DNA from: an uncultured Bacteroidales bacterium | Lineage (GTDB): Bacteria; Bacteroidota; Bacteroidia; Bacteroidales; UBA932 | Direction: 5' to 3' | DNA: 10,274 nucleotides | NCBI GenBank assembly: GCA_902461985.1 | Contig: CABQAB010000047.1 | Coordinates: forward strand, 1 to 10,274 | Shown: one piece after another, positions 1-6,311 of the stretch | Layout of the letters: every line of letters starts with the position of its first letter | Numbering within the stretch: position 1 is the stretch's first letter | Notes under the pieces: generated by a model | Databases searched by the model: none | The model's input: only the letters and a program-made list of their open reading frames with translations | Told to the model about the DNA's origin: nothing | Translations under genes and position numbers: made by a program

Positions 1-19
1 CACTTAAAAACTACGCTAG

Positions 20-349
20 GCCCAGACAGCTCTGAAAGCCCAGAAAACTGCAGAAGCATACGACTACGCGATTAAATCCTTCGATTATTCAGGCAACAAG
101 AATGCAATCTACCTCGCAGGCATGGCTGCCCAGAAACTCGGAAAGGACGACAAGGCAATCGAGGCTTTCGAACAGTTCCTCGCTGTAGGTGCGAATGACA
201 AGAGAGCAGACGACGTGAAATGTACGCTTGCAGTGATTGCACAGAAAGCCGGCGACAAGACCAAAGCTCTTGAATACTACAAACAGATTCTTACGAATCC
301 GAAGTATACGGAAGTAGCCAAGGCACAGATTGCGGCTCTGGGCAAATAA
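20..349 (+). CDS. Tetratricopeptide-repeat protein, C-terminal part (5' truncated, frame broken at left edge)
   Basis: The open frame runs from base 20 to a TAA at 347-349 and encodes about 109 residues. Two TPR-like helical hairpins are visible: one around AGMAAQKLGKDDKAIEAFEQ and a second around AQKAGDKTKALEYYKQIL, each with the small-residue and aromatic spacing of TPR helices. TPR proteins are protein-protein interaction scaffolds; the partner cannot be inferred. No start codon lies in frame before the ATG at 122, which falls inside the first TPR and is probably an internal Met, so the real gene begins upstream of the window. In this frame two stops (TAA 5-7, TAG 17-19) precede base 20, whereas bases 3-17 in the adjacent frame read LKNYA, a TPR-like string. 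This suggests a one-base frameshift near 17-20, either a sequencing error at a contig end or a real lesion. The gene ends 18 bases before the U32 gene on the same strand, so the two may be co-transcribed. Confidence 0.72.
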   Translation, partial: AQTALKAQKTAEAYDYAIKSFDYSGNKNAIYLAGMAAQKLGKDDKAIEAFEQFLAVGANDKRADDVKCTLAVIAQKAGDKTKALEYYKQILTNPKYTEVAKAQIAALGK

Positions 350-367
350 TCTGCGGAAGACCGACAG

Positions 368-2623
368 ATGAGAGTGCTTGAACTGCTTGCTCCGGCAAGA
401 AATATGGAAATCGGCATCGCAGCCATTGACTGCGGTGCCGATGCCGTTTATCTCGCAGGCCCGGCGTTCGGAGCGAGACAGGCTGCCGGGAACAGCATCG
501 GGGACATACGCCTGCTTTGCGACTATGCCCACCGCTTCGGGGCGAAAGTATACGTAACCCTCAACACCATCATCTACGACCAGGAAATAGACGAAGCGTT
601 TTCTCTTGCCTGCGCACTGCAGGATGCAGGAGCGGACGCGCTGATTGTACAGGACCTTGCAATCGCGGAACTGAAGGCGAAATATCCTGAAAAACTGGGA
701 ATACCTCTGCACGCATCCACCCAATGCTCCATACGGACGGTCGATACCGCACGCAGGCTTGAAAGTCTCGGGTTTTCGAGAATTGTTTTGGAAAGGGAAC
801 TGAATCCGGGCGAGGTGAGAAATATATGCAGACAGAGCGGCTGCGAAATCGAGGCTTTCGTCCACGGAGCCTTGTGCGTATGTTTCAGCGGACAATGCTA
901 CCTTTCGGCTGCCATCAACGGAAGAAGCGCGAACAGAGGCGAATGTATTCAGGCCTGCCGTTCACGTTACGACCTTACGGACAGCACGGGACAGCCCCTG
1001 GTTGACAATGGCCGGACAGTGGCTTTGGACAGGACCCTGCTTTCGCTGAAGGACTTGAACATGTCAGAGCATCTTGAAGAAATGGCTGACGCAGGAGTTA
1101 TGTCTTTCAAAATCGAAGGCCGCCTCAAGGGTATTTCCTATGTCAGGAACATTGTGGCCGCCTATTCCGAGGCTTTAGACAGGATTGTGGAACGGTCCGG
1201 CGGCAGATACCGCAGGGCCTCATTCGGAAAGTCAATTCCGGCGTTCACTCCGGACGCACGCAAGAGTTTCAACCGGGGATTCACTGATTTGCGCGGCAAT
1301 GGCGGCTGGGCCTGCATAGATGCCGGAAAGGCTCTCGGAGAACCTGTAGGGAAAGTGGTTTCGCTGAAGAAATCCGGTAGCCGGACAGAAATCACCGTTG
1401 CTCCGGAAGACAAGTCAGTCAGACTGCACAACGGAGACGGATTTGTATTTATAGGTAGAGACGGCAGGGAAAACGGATTCCGTGCAGACATAGGCGAGGG
1501 CCGCAGAATCATCTGCGGAACAGTCAACAACATAGCTGTCGGCAGCAGAATATGGCGAAATCTTGACACCGAATTTGAGAAAGAGGTGGCAAAGGGCGCG
1601 TGCAGACTCATAGAATGTCAGCTGTATTGCCGGGTGGAACAAGTGGGTGCGACGCAGGAAAGCCCGAACTCGACGGAGGCAGGCCTCGACGGACAACCCA
1701 AGGCGGAAATCAAGACCGGGACGCAGGCAGAGAATATTGACAGGACAGCATCCGGGATTTCCGGCGGGCAGTTCCGCATTGTGCTGAGGGCAGAAAGCGA
1801 GGACGGCAGGAGCGCGATGATGGACACAGTCATCGAGGGGACTGCCGCACGGGACAGGCAGAGGATGACTGACATACTGCGCAACCAGCTCACAAAAAAC
1901 AGCGGCATCTACAGTTTCAGCCTTGCAGGCATTGACGCAGACATACTGCCCATGCTCCCGGCATCCCAGATCAACTCGTTCCGCAGGAAACTCGCAGAGC
2001 TTTTGGATGCCTCTCCATGCAGAAGCATATCAATACAAGGCAGCCCCGAGACACCGGCACACTCCCTTTCAGACACCGGCAGTCAGGACTATTCAGGCGT
2101 GAGCGGAACGGATTGCAGACATCCGGACGGGTATGACTGCATTTCTTCCGGCGGGAAGGACGTCGGAAACCGGACGGAAACGAATGGCTGGACAGTATTC
2201 CCGGAAAATGCAGACTACAGATTCGACATTGCCAACCATCTTTCCGCCGGAGTCTACCGCAGAGGTGGCAGCCGGCATGTCAGCCCGGCTTACGAACTGG
2301 CAGCAGCCGGCATACACCCCGACTGGGCGGACGACGGTGCCGGACGACAAGCCGCAAGGGATACTGACTGGCAGACCGCAGGCAGTGCTGGCAGACCAAA
2401 TCAAATGCAGAACTCCAGGCACGGCAGTCAGGATAGCGTCGAACTTATGCGCAGCCGCTACTGCGTGCTCCGGGAACTTGGATACTGCCGCAAGACGCCG
2501 GCATACCGCAGGCTGAACCGTCAGAACAGTCTCGCCGGGGGCATCTTCCTCAAAAACAACGGGCGTCTTTTCCGCCTGGACTTCGACTGCACCTCGTGCG
2601 AAATGACAGTAAAGCAGCCATGA
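368..2623 (+). CDS. U32-family protein of the RlhA type (putative 23S rRNA hydroxylation factor), with low-complexity inserts
   Basis: The 751-residue protein opens with LELLAPARN and carries the U32 signature at residues 162-180 (E-A-F-V-H-G-A-L-C, then S-G-Q-C-Y-L-S). Cysteines 170, 177, 193 and 197 form the cluster seen across U32 proteins; in UbiU/UbiV equivalent cysteines bind a 4Fe-4S cluster. The C-terminal half matches the DUF3656/collagenase-like region found in E. coli RlhA (YdcP), which is needed for hydroxylation of 23S rRNA C2501. The extreme C-terminus has a second four-Cys set (C699, C707, C741, C744 in RYC, GYC and FDCTSC), probably metal-binding. The family is often annotated as a collagenase-like peptidase, but RNA modification is the better-supported role. 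Homologues I know are roughly 600-670 residues; the excess here lies in hydrophilic segments near residues 424-466, 549-608 and 648-690. The start ATG fits the family N-terminus and has GGAAG eight bases upstream. The stop codon lies in the downstream repeat. Confidence 0.88.
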   Translation: MRVLELLAPARNMEIGIAAIDCGADAVYLAGPAFGARQAAGNSIGDIRLLCDYAHRFGAKVYVTLNTIIYDQEIDEAFSLACALQDAGADALIVQDLAIAELKAKYPEKLGIPLHASTQCSIRTVDTARRLESLGFSRIVLERELNPGEVRNICRQSGCEIEAFVHGALCVCFSGQCYLSAAINGRSANRGECIQACRSRYDLTDSTGQPLVDNGRTVALDRTLLSLKDLNMSEHLEEMADAGVMSFKIEGRLKGISYVRNIVAAYSEALDRIVERSGGRYRRASFGKSIPAFTPDARKSFNRGFTDLRGNGGWACIDAGKALGEPVGKVVSLKKSGSRTEITVAPEDKSVRLHNGDGFVFIGRDGRENGFRADIGEGRRIICGTVNNIAVGSRIWRNLDTEFEKEVAKGACRLIECQLYCRVEQVGATQESPNSTEAGLDGQPKAEIKTGTQAENIDRTASGISGGQFRIVLRAESEDGRSAMMDTVIEGTAARDRQRMTDILRNQLTKNSGIYSFSLAGIDADILPMLPASQINSFRRKLAELLDASPCRSISIQGSPETPAHSLSDTGSQDYSGVSGTDCRHPDGYDCISSGGKDVGNRTETNGWTVFPENADYRFDIANHLSAGVYRRGGSRHVSPAYELAAAGIHPDWADDGAGRQAARDTDWQTAGSAGRPNQMQNSRHGSQDSVELMRSRYCVLRELGYCRKTPAYRRLNRQNSLAGGIFLKNNGRLFRLDFDCTSCEMTVKQP

Positions 2624-2693
2624 CCGAGGGCGCAGTCGAGATATCTATTAAGTACCAAAAAAGATCTCTCCACTCGCGTTGCTCGGTCGAGAT
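2619..2693. repeat. REP-like palindromic repeat (Bacteroidetes type), long imperfect hairpin
   Basis: The left arm (2619-2646, beginning catgaccgag and ending gagatatct) pairs imperfectly with the right arm (2662-2693, beginning agatctctcc and ending ctcggtcgagatg). The loop is A-rich, about 15 bases at 2647-2661. Both arms share GACCGAG/CTCGGTC ends and an AGATCT-like inner end. The minus-strand reading resembles a repeat family I recognise as widespread and multi-copy in Bacteroidetes genomes; its spurious translation contains ISTEQREWRDL. It sits between convergent genes, the usual position for REP-like elements, and could act as a bidirectional terminator or mRNA stabiliser. A short T run (2708-2712) follows on the + strand. 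The first arm supplies the TGA stop (2621-2623) of the U32 gene. No transposase is present nearby. Confidence 0.75.
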
Positions 2694-2758
2694 GACAATG
2701 TTGTGACTTTTTAATCCCAGTGGTCGAGATGACAATGTTGCGCCTTTTCAGTCTCAGT
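2685..2758. repeat. Two-copy 37-bp tandem direct repeat
   Basis: Bases 2685-2721 and 2722-2758 are two adjacent 37-base units. Each begins with the identical 19-base string ggtcgagatgacaatgttg; the remaining 18 bases differ at five positions. The first unit overlaps the right arm of the REP-like hairpin, so the array looks like partial duplication of that element's flank. The second unit ends four bases before the stop codon of the convergent lipoprotein gene (2762-2764). Confidence 0.8.
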
Positions 2759-2761
2759 GGC

Positions 2762-4036
2762 TCAATAGTCCACAATCTCAAAAGTTATGTCCACATCTCC
2801 GAAGTGCCCGGATACTTTATCTGTGGCTTCGATATAATTGCGGCTCAACTGCCCCCTCCACACGATGTCGTCCCGCGTATTAAGCGGAATGCTGAGTTCG
2901 AATCCATAGCTTTTGGAATTGACTTTCACCATAGCGGAACATTTCCACTGTGTCTGCTTGCCGCCGTCGTCTTCCACAATCATGAAGGCAATATGAGTCA
3001 GCTGCTGTGTCCAGTCTGAAACCAAAACAGTGTTGCACGGCACCGCCTTGCCTTTCTGGCTGCGTCTGACTACCACCATGAAATCTGTGATTGCCGGAGA
3101 ATAGAGTTGCAGCTCGGCCTCGGTAGAAGCCTGGAAATCCGCCACGGAGCCGGCTTTGATGAAAAACTCCGAACCGCCTGCGAACCAGCTGTCATAATGG
3201 CGGTTCATCGTAAGATCCTTGATAACCAGGGCCTTTGTAGCAGTTGGCAGTCTTTTGATTTTGCATGCCGGACCGGAGGACGGACTGACCGGCTGTCCGG
3301 CAAAAGATGATGAAAAGGTTGAAGGGGATAAAAAGGCCGAGGACCGCTCTGACGAAGGTCCGCCCACAATCAAGGCTCCTCCGCCGTTGTCCCATTCCGG
3401 ATGTTCCCGCCTCATTACTTCGAGGGAACAGTACCCGCTGTCACTGTTGCGGTTCACAACCCACACAGGACAGGTCTGCGCCAATGCCTCATCCACTTCT
3501 ATCCTCTCTATCTGACGCCCGCCGTCTGCATTCTGCACCACACGCCATCCCACATTGATTTCCTCATCATTTCCCGGGTCGTAGGTAAAAACCGGCATGG
3601 TCTCTCCGTCCCAGTTTTCTGAATAGGGCCAATAAATCTGCAAATCGGAGGAGCACAGCCTGTCTATCCATCCCCAGTCTTCCCCACCGCTTTTAGTGGC
3701 GGACTTTTGCGATGCATAATCCAGAATAAGGTCCCTCAACGGTCTGTCAATGGATGAAGGGGTTTTCGAACCTGTATGCCCGCCCACTCCCTGCCCCGGG
3801 GTCTCGAACAGGTCCTTCATCATATATTCTTCATCGTAGCCGTTGCCCGAAGAAGAGTTTACTGCTCTGTGCACTTCGTTCAGGTGGACGGTTTCCAGAG
3901 GCAGCTCCGAGAGCATCTGCGCCACCTTGTCCAGAGGGATGGCAGCTGCAGACGGCTCCGGGCGGTGTTCCGGGATTTTTTCGCAGGCGAGCAAGACCAC
4001 CGGCGAAAGCAAAAACAATAATGTTCTGGTTCTCAT
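2762..4036 (-). CDS. Uncharacterised secreted lipoprotein (Bacteroidales type)
   Basis: The 424-residue product starts MRTRTLLF, has a hydrophobic core and then the lipobox LLAC with Cys18, so it is predicted to be processed by signal peptidase II and lipid-anchored. The ATG at 4034-4036 is preferred; an in-frame TTG three codons upstream would only lengthen the signal peptide. The residues after Cys (EKIPEH) do not clearly match the acidic surface-export signals described in some Bacteroidetes, so inner- versus outer-face location is open. The mature part has an N-terminal helical stretch (about 30-60), a conserved-looking block with LQIYWPYSENWDG, FTYDPG and PVWVVNRN (about 130-200), a Ser/Pro-rich linker (about 228-255) and a C-terminal half that looks beta-rich and ends FGDVDITFEIVDY. 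I recall similar unannotated Bacteroidales proteins but cannot assign a function. It converges on the U32 gene across the REP-like repeat and stands alone on this strand. Confidence 0.85.
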   Translation of the reverse strand: MRTRTLLFLLSPVVLLACEKIPEHRPEPSAAAIPLDKVAQMLSELPLETVHLNEVHRAVNSSSGNGYDEEYMMKDLFETPGQGVGGHTGSKTPSSIDRPLRDLILDYASQKSATKSGGEDWGWIDRLCSSDLQIYWPYSENWDGETMPVFTYDPGNDEEINVGWRVVQNADGGRQIERIEVDEALAQTCPVWVVNRNSDSGYCSLEVMRREHPEWDNGGGALIVGGPSSERSSAFLSPSTFSSSFAGQPVSPSSGPACKIKRLPTATKALVIKDLTMNRHYDSWFAGGSEFFIKAGSVADFQASTEAELQLYSPAITDFMVVVRRSQKGKAVPCNTVLVSDWTQQLTHIAFMIVEDDGGKQTQWKCSAMVKVNSKSYGFELSIPLNTRDDIVWRGQLSRNYIEATDKVSGHFGDVDITFEIVDY

Positions 4037-4274
4037 AGCAAACAAATTTATGTCTGCAAAGAGAACGATAATTATCAGTTGAATGACATTTTCAGCGGCT
4101 AATTTGCGAAAAAGGCAACACAGACGCGCAGAACGAGTCTTTGTGGAACGGAGAAAGTGTCAGAGATGCGCATTTAATAAATTTCAGGCCCCAGAATCGG
4201 GCACAGAGGCATACAGTAGCGCGATTATCCGCTTAAAACACCAAAGCGGCAAAGACTCCGGAAGACAAACAGAA
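4037..4274. other. Non-coding spacer between the lipoprotein gene and prmC
   Basis: I see no convincing gene in these 238 bases. Apart from the candidate promoter box next to the lipoprotein start, the only structure noticed is a short hairpin at 4229-4249 (CCGCTT / AAGCGG with a nine-base loop) just downstream of prmC. It has no T tract on the minus-strand side, so it does not qualify as a standard intrinsic terminator. Confidence 0.5.
4043..4050 (-). promoter_or_regulatory. Candidate -7 promoter box for the lipoprotein gene
   Basis: On the minus strand this reads TAAATTTG, a full match to the Bacteroidetes -7 consensus TAnnTTTG. It lies only seven bases before the ATG at 4036, so transcription from it would give an almost leaderless mRNA. 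No convincing -33 TTTG element is seen at the expected distance, so the call is weak. Confidence 0.25.
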
Positions 4275-5234
4275 TCAGCGCACACAGAAAGTAAAACGTG
4301 GTTTGCCGCTAAGGTCTTCGACTGTCTTCACTCTGGAAAACGAGGAAAACAAAGCCGCTGTTTCATCAGGCAGGGCCTCATTCTGTTCGAGAAAAAGCAG
4401 TCCGCCCGGACGGAGCAGGCGTTCAGCCCAGTCACTGACGGCCTTGTAGAATTTCAGAGGATTGGCATCGGGCACGAAGAGGGCGATTCCCGGCTCATGT
4501 TCCAGCACATTGCGCCTCATCAATGCCCGCTCCCGTTCCAGCACATACGGAGGATTAGAAACCATCACGTCCACCTGTTGCGCAAGCCCGCCGGGAAACT
4601 CCCCTGCAAGAGACTCCGGCACGCCCTTCAGCACATCCGCCTTCACGAAAACCGGACGGTTGTAAACTTGTCCGGCAAGTGCCTCAGATGCAGGCTTCGG
4701 GCCACATACAGCTTCGCGCGCATCTTCAGGCAAAGGAGTTCCGGCTCCTCCGAACTGCCCATCCGCGATTTTCAGAGCATCTTCGGAAATGTCCACCCCG
4801 CACACCCGAGCCGAAGGAAACTCTAAGGCAAGAGTCCACGCAATGCAGCCTGAACCCGTGCAGAGATCGAGAACAGTCAGACTGCGGTCTCCGAACGCAG
4901 TCTTTATGTCACGGCTCACTAAATGGCAGAGATATTCGGTTTCAGGACGCGGAATCAGCACCCCCGGAGCGACAAAAAAATCCCGCCCGCAGAAAGACGC
5001 CTTCCCGGTGACATATTGGTACGGCTCTCCTGAAGCCAGACGCGAAGTGCAGTCCATGAAAGCCCCGGCCAAAGAATCTTCAATATCCATAAAAGGCTCT
5101 GTCACGACAGAATATGACGGCAACGAAAGATAATCACCCATCATTGCCGCCACTATGGCATCCCTCTCCACCCTTTCCGTATATTCGGAAGAAAGACTTT
5201 CCTTTGCCTTACGGACCAGATCTACGAGCTTCAT
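4275..5234 (-). CDS. prmC: Release-factor glutamine N5-methyltransferase PrmC (HemK)
   Basis: PrmC transfers a methyl group from S-adenosylmethionine to the glutamine of the GGQ motif in release factors RF1 and RF2, in the cytoplasm, aiding translation termination. The 319-residue protein has the family's N-terminal helical domain followed by FFVAPGVLIPRPETEYL (about 86-102). Next come the SAM-binding motif VLDLCTGSGC (121-130), the acidic GVDIS (146-150) and the catalytic NPPY (227-230) that positions the glutamine, then EHEPGIALF. The usual length is about 280 residues. The excess sits at about 162-193, between the SAM-binding and catalytic motifs, and reads as a Gly/Pro/Ala-rich insertion. 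The ATG overlaps the TGA of ddl in an ATGA (5231-5234), indicating translational coupling in a topA-ddl-prmC unit. Identity is firm; the effect of the insertion is unknown. Confidence 0.95.
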   Translation of the reverse strand: MKLVDLVRKAKESLSSEYTERVERDAIVAAMMGDYLSLPSYSVVTEPFMDIEDSLAGAFMDCTSRLASGEPYQYVTGKASFCGRDFFVAPGVLIPRPETEYLCHLVSRDIKTAFGDRSLTVLDLCTGSGCIAWTLALEFPSARVCGVDISEDALKIADGQFGGAGTPLPEDAREAVCGPKPASEALAGQVYNRPVFVKADVLKGVPESLAGEFPGGLAQQVDVMVSNPPYVLERERALMRRNVLEHEPGIALFVPDANPLKFYKAVSDWAERLLRPGGLLFLEQNEALPDETAALFSSFSRVKTVEDLSGKPRFTFCVR

Positions 5235-6259
5235 CGGCGTCCGGCTGTACTGTCTATGATTCCGCTGAGGAAGTCCGTCATCGACAGGCCCGCCGTCCTC
5301 ACCATTTTAGGTACAAGAGAAGCAGCAGTCATACCAGGAATCGTGTTCATTTCCAGGAAATAGAGCCTGTCGCCTGAAAGGATATAATCAACCCTGACCA
5401 GACCGGAGCATCCGAGATGGGAATATATCTTCCTCGAAGTCTCCTGCACGCGGGCAGTGGTTTCGGCATCAAGGCGGGCCGGACATATTTCCTCGCTTTC
5501 GCCGTTGTATTTGGCATCATAGTCGAAGAACTCCCTCTCCGTGACGATTTCGATTACAGGCAAAGCCTTGACAGACTCGCTGTCAGAATACACTGCACAA
5601 GTGATTTCCCGGCCATTGACCGCCTCTTCGACAAGAACGGTGTCACTGTCCTCGAACGCGAAATCCACCGCCGCCTTCAAATCTCCGGCTTTCTTGACCT
5701 TGGTGACTCCTAAACTTGAACCTCCGTCGGTAGGTTTCACGAACACCGGATAGCCGAGTCTGTTTCCGACCTTTTCCTCCAGACCTTCGAGGGCCTCCCC
5801 CTTCCGGATGAATATATCCTTGGCACAACTTACGAAGTCCACGTCCTTGAGATAACTCTTGCACGAAAACTTGTCGAACAGGATAGTAGATACGAACGAA
5901 TTACAACTGCTGAACGGCACGCCGATCATCTGGAGATAACCCTGAAGCTGGCCGCTTTCGCCAGGGATTCCGTGCTGCATTATATAGGCGTAGTCGAATT
6001 TCACTTTCTTTCCGTCCACAACTGCCGAGAAATCGGTCTTGTCCACCTGCGGCGCAGGATCCAGCTCGACCCTTTCCCCTCCGCCGACACGGGTGGCGAG
6101 CACTTTCCAGTCTCCGAAACGGGCGAAGACTTCATATATGTCAAATCTGTCTCCGTCTATCTGTGATGCCGTAAAACGGCCACTTTTGCATGAGATTTCC
6201 CACTCTGAAGAATCGCTGGCATAAATCACGGCGATACTTTTCCCTCTGAATTTTTCCAT
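5231..6259 (-). CDS. ddl: D-alanine--D-alanine ligase
   Basis: Ddl is a cytoplasmic ATP-grasp enzyme that joins two D-alanines for the peptidoglycan precursor UDP-MurNAc-pentapeptide. The 342-residue length and motif order fit the family. The N-terminal SSEWEIS (about 17-23) stands where many Ddls have SAEREVS. HGIPGESGQLQG lies at 96-107. YPVFVKPTDGGSSLGV (170-185) includes the ATP-binding lysine and the active-site serine. FFDYDAKYNG (244-253) keeps the Lys-Tyr pair of the omega loop typical of D-Ala-D-Ala rather than D-Ala-D-Lac ligases. RVDY is at 289-292, and FLEMNTIPGMT (from 301) holds the metal-binding Glu303 and Asn305. The N-terminal Gly-Gly of most Ddls reads Ala-Ser, which I treat as lineage variation. 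It follows topA by 52 bases and overlaps prmC by four. The divergent PBP gene uses the product of this pathway. Confidence 0.96.
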   Translation of the reverse strand: MEKFRGKSIAVIYASDSSEWEISCKSGRFTASQIDGDRFDIYEVFARFGDWKVLATRVGGGERVELDPAPQVDKTDFSAVVDGKKVKFDYAYIMQHGIPGESGQLQGYLQMIGVPFSSCNSFVSTILFDKFSCKSYLKDVDFVSCAKDIFIRKGEALEGLEEKVGNRLGYPVFVKPTDGGSSLGVTKVKKAGDLKAAVDFAFEDSDTVLVEEAVNGREITCAVYSDSESVKALPVIEIVTEREFFDYDAKYNGESEEICPARLDAETTARVQETSRKIYSHLGCSGLVRVDYILSGDRLYFLEMNTIPGMTAASLVPKMVRTAGLSMTDFLSGIIDSTAGRR

Positions 6260-6311
6260 CTTGACGATAAAAACTTATGTAATCTTCAAAAATTGCCAGT
6301 CCCGCTTATGA

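Noticed and set aside
89..895. Long minus-strand open frame of 268 codons
   Set aside because: It lies entirely opposite the TPR and U32 coding frames, has Cys/Arg-rich composition without recognisable motifs, and the + strand genes have clear family motifs across the same span.
2133..2516. Plus-strand 127-codon frame within the U32 gene, considered as a sign of a frameshift around the insertions
   Set aside because: The main frame is homologous on both sides of the insertion (DYRFDIANHLSAGVYRR before, RSRYCVLRELGYC after), so no frameshift is needed, and the alternative frame shows no family motif.
2685..2758. Tandem repeat considered as a mini CRISPR array
   Set aside because: There are only two contiguous units, differing mainly in their second half, without separate unrelated spacers, a leader or cas genes; the units derive from the adjacent REP-like element.
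2521..2781. Minus-strand open frames across the repeat (CHLDRATRVERSF and ISTEQREWRDL-like peptides)
   Set aside because: These are the familiar spurious translations of the REP-like palindrome and run into the end of the U32 gene; they are not genes.
4229..4249. Hairpin CCGCTT / AAGCGG as a terminator for the topA-ddl-prmC unit
   Set aside because: The stem is only six base pairs with a nine-base loop, and no T tract follows on the minus strand.
4083..4826. Plus-strand 247-codon open frame
   Set aside because: Most of it is the shadow of prmC, whose NPPY and release-factor methyltransferase motifs are intact; the part in the spacer has biased, motif-free sequence.
6260..6311. Gap between topA and ddl, checked for a promoter or terminator
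   Set aside because: It is 52 bases, with no TAnnTTTG match close to ddl that I could support and no stem followed by a T tract, so read-through is the simpler view.
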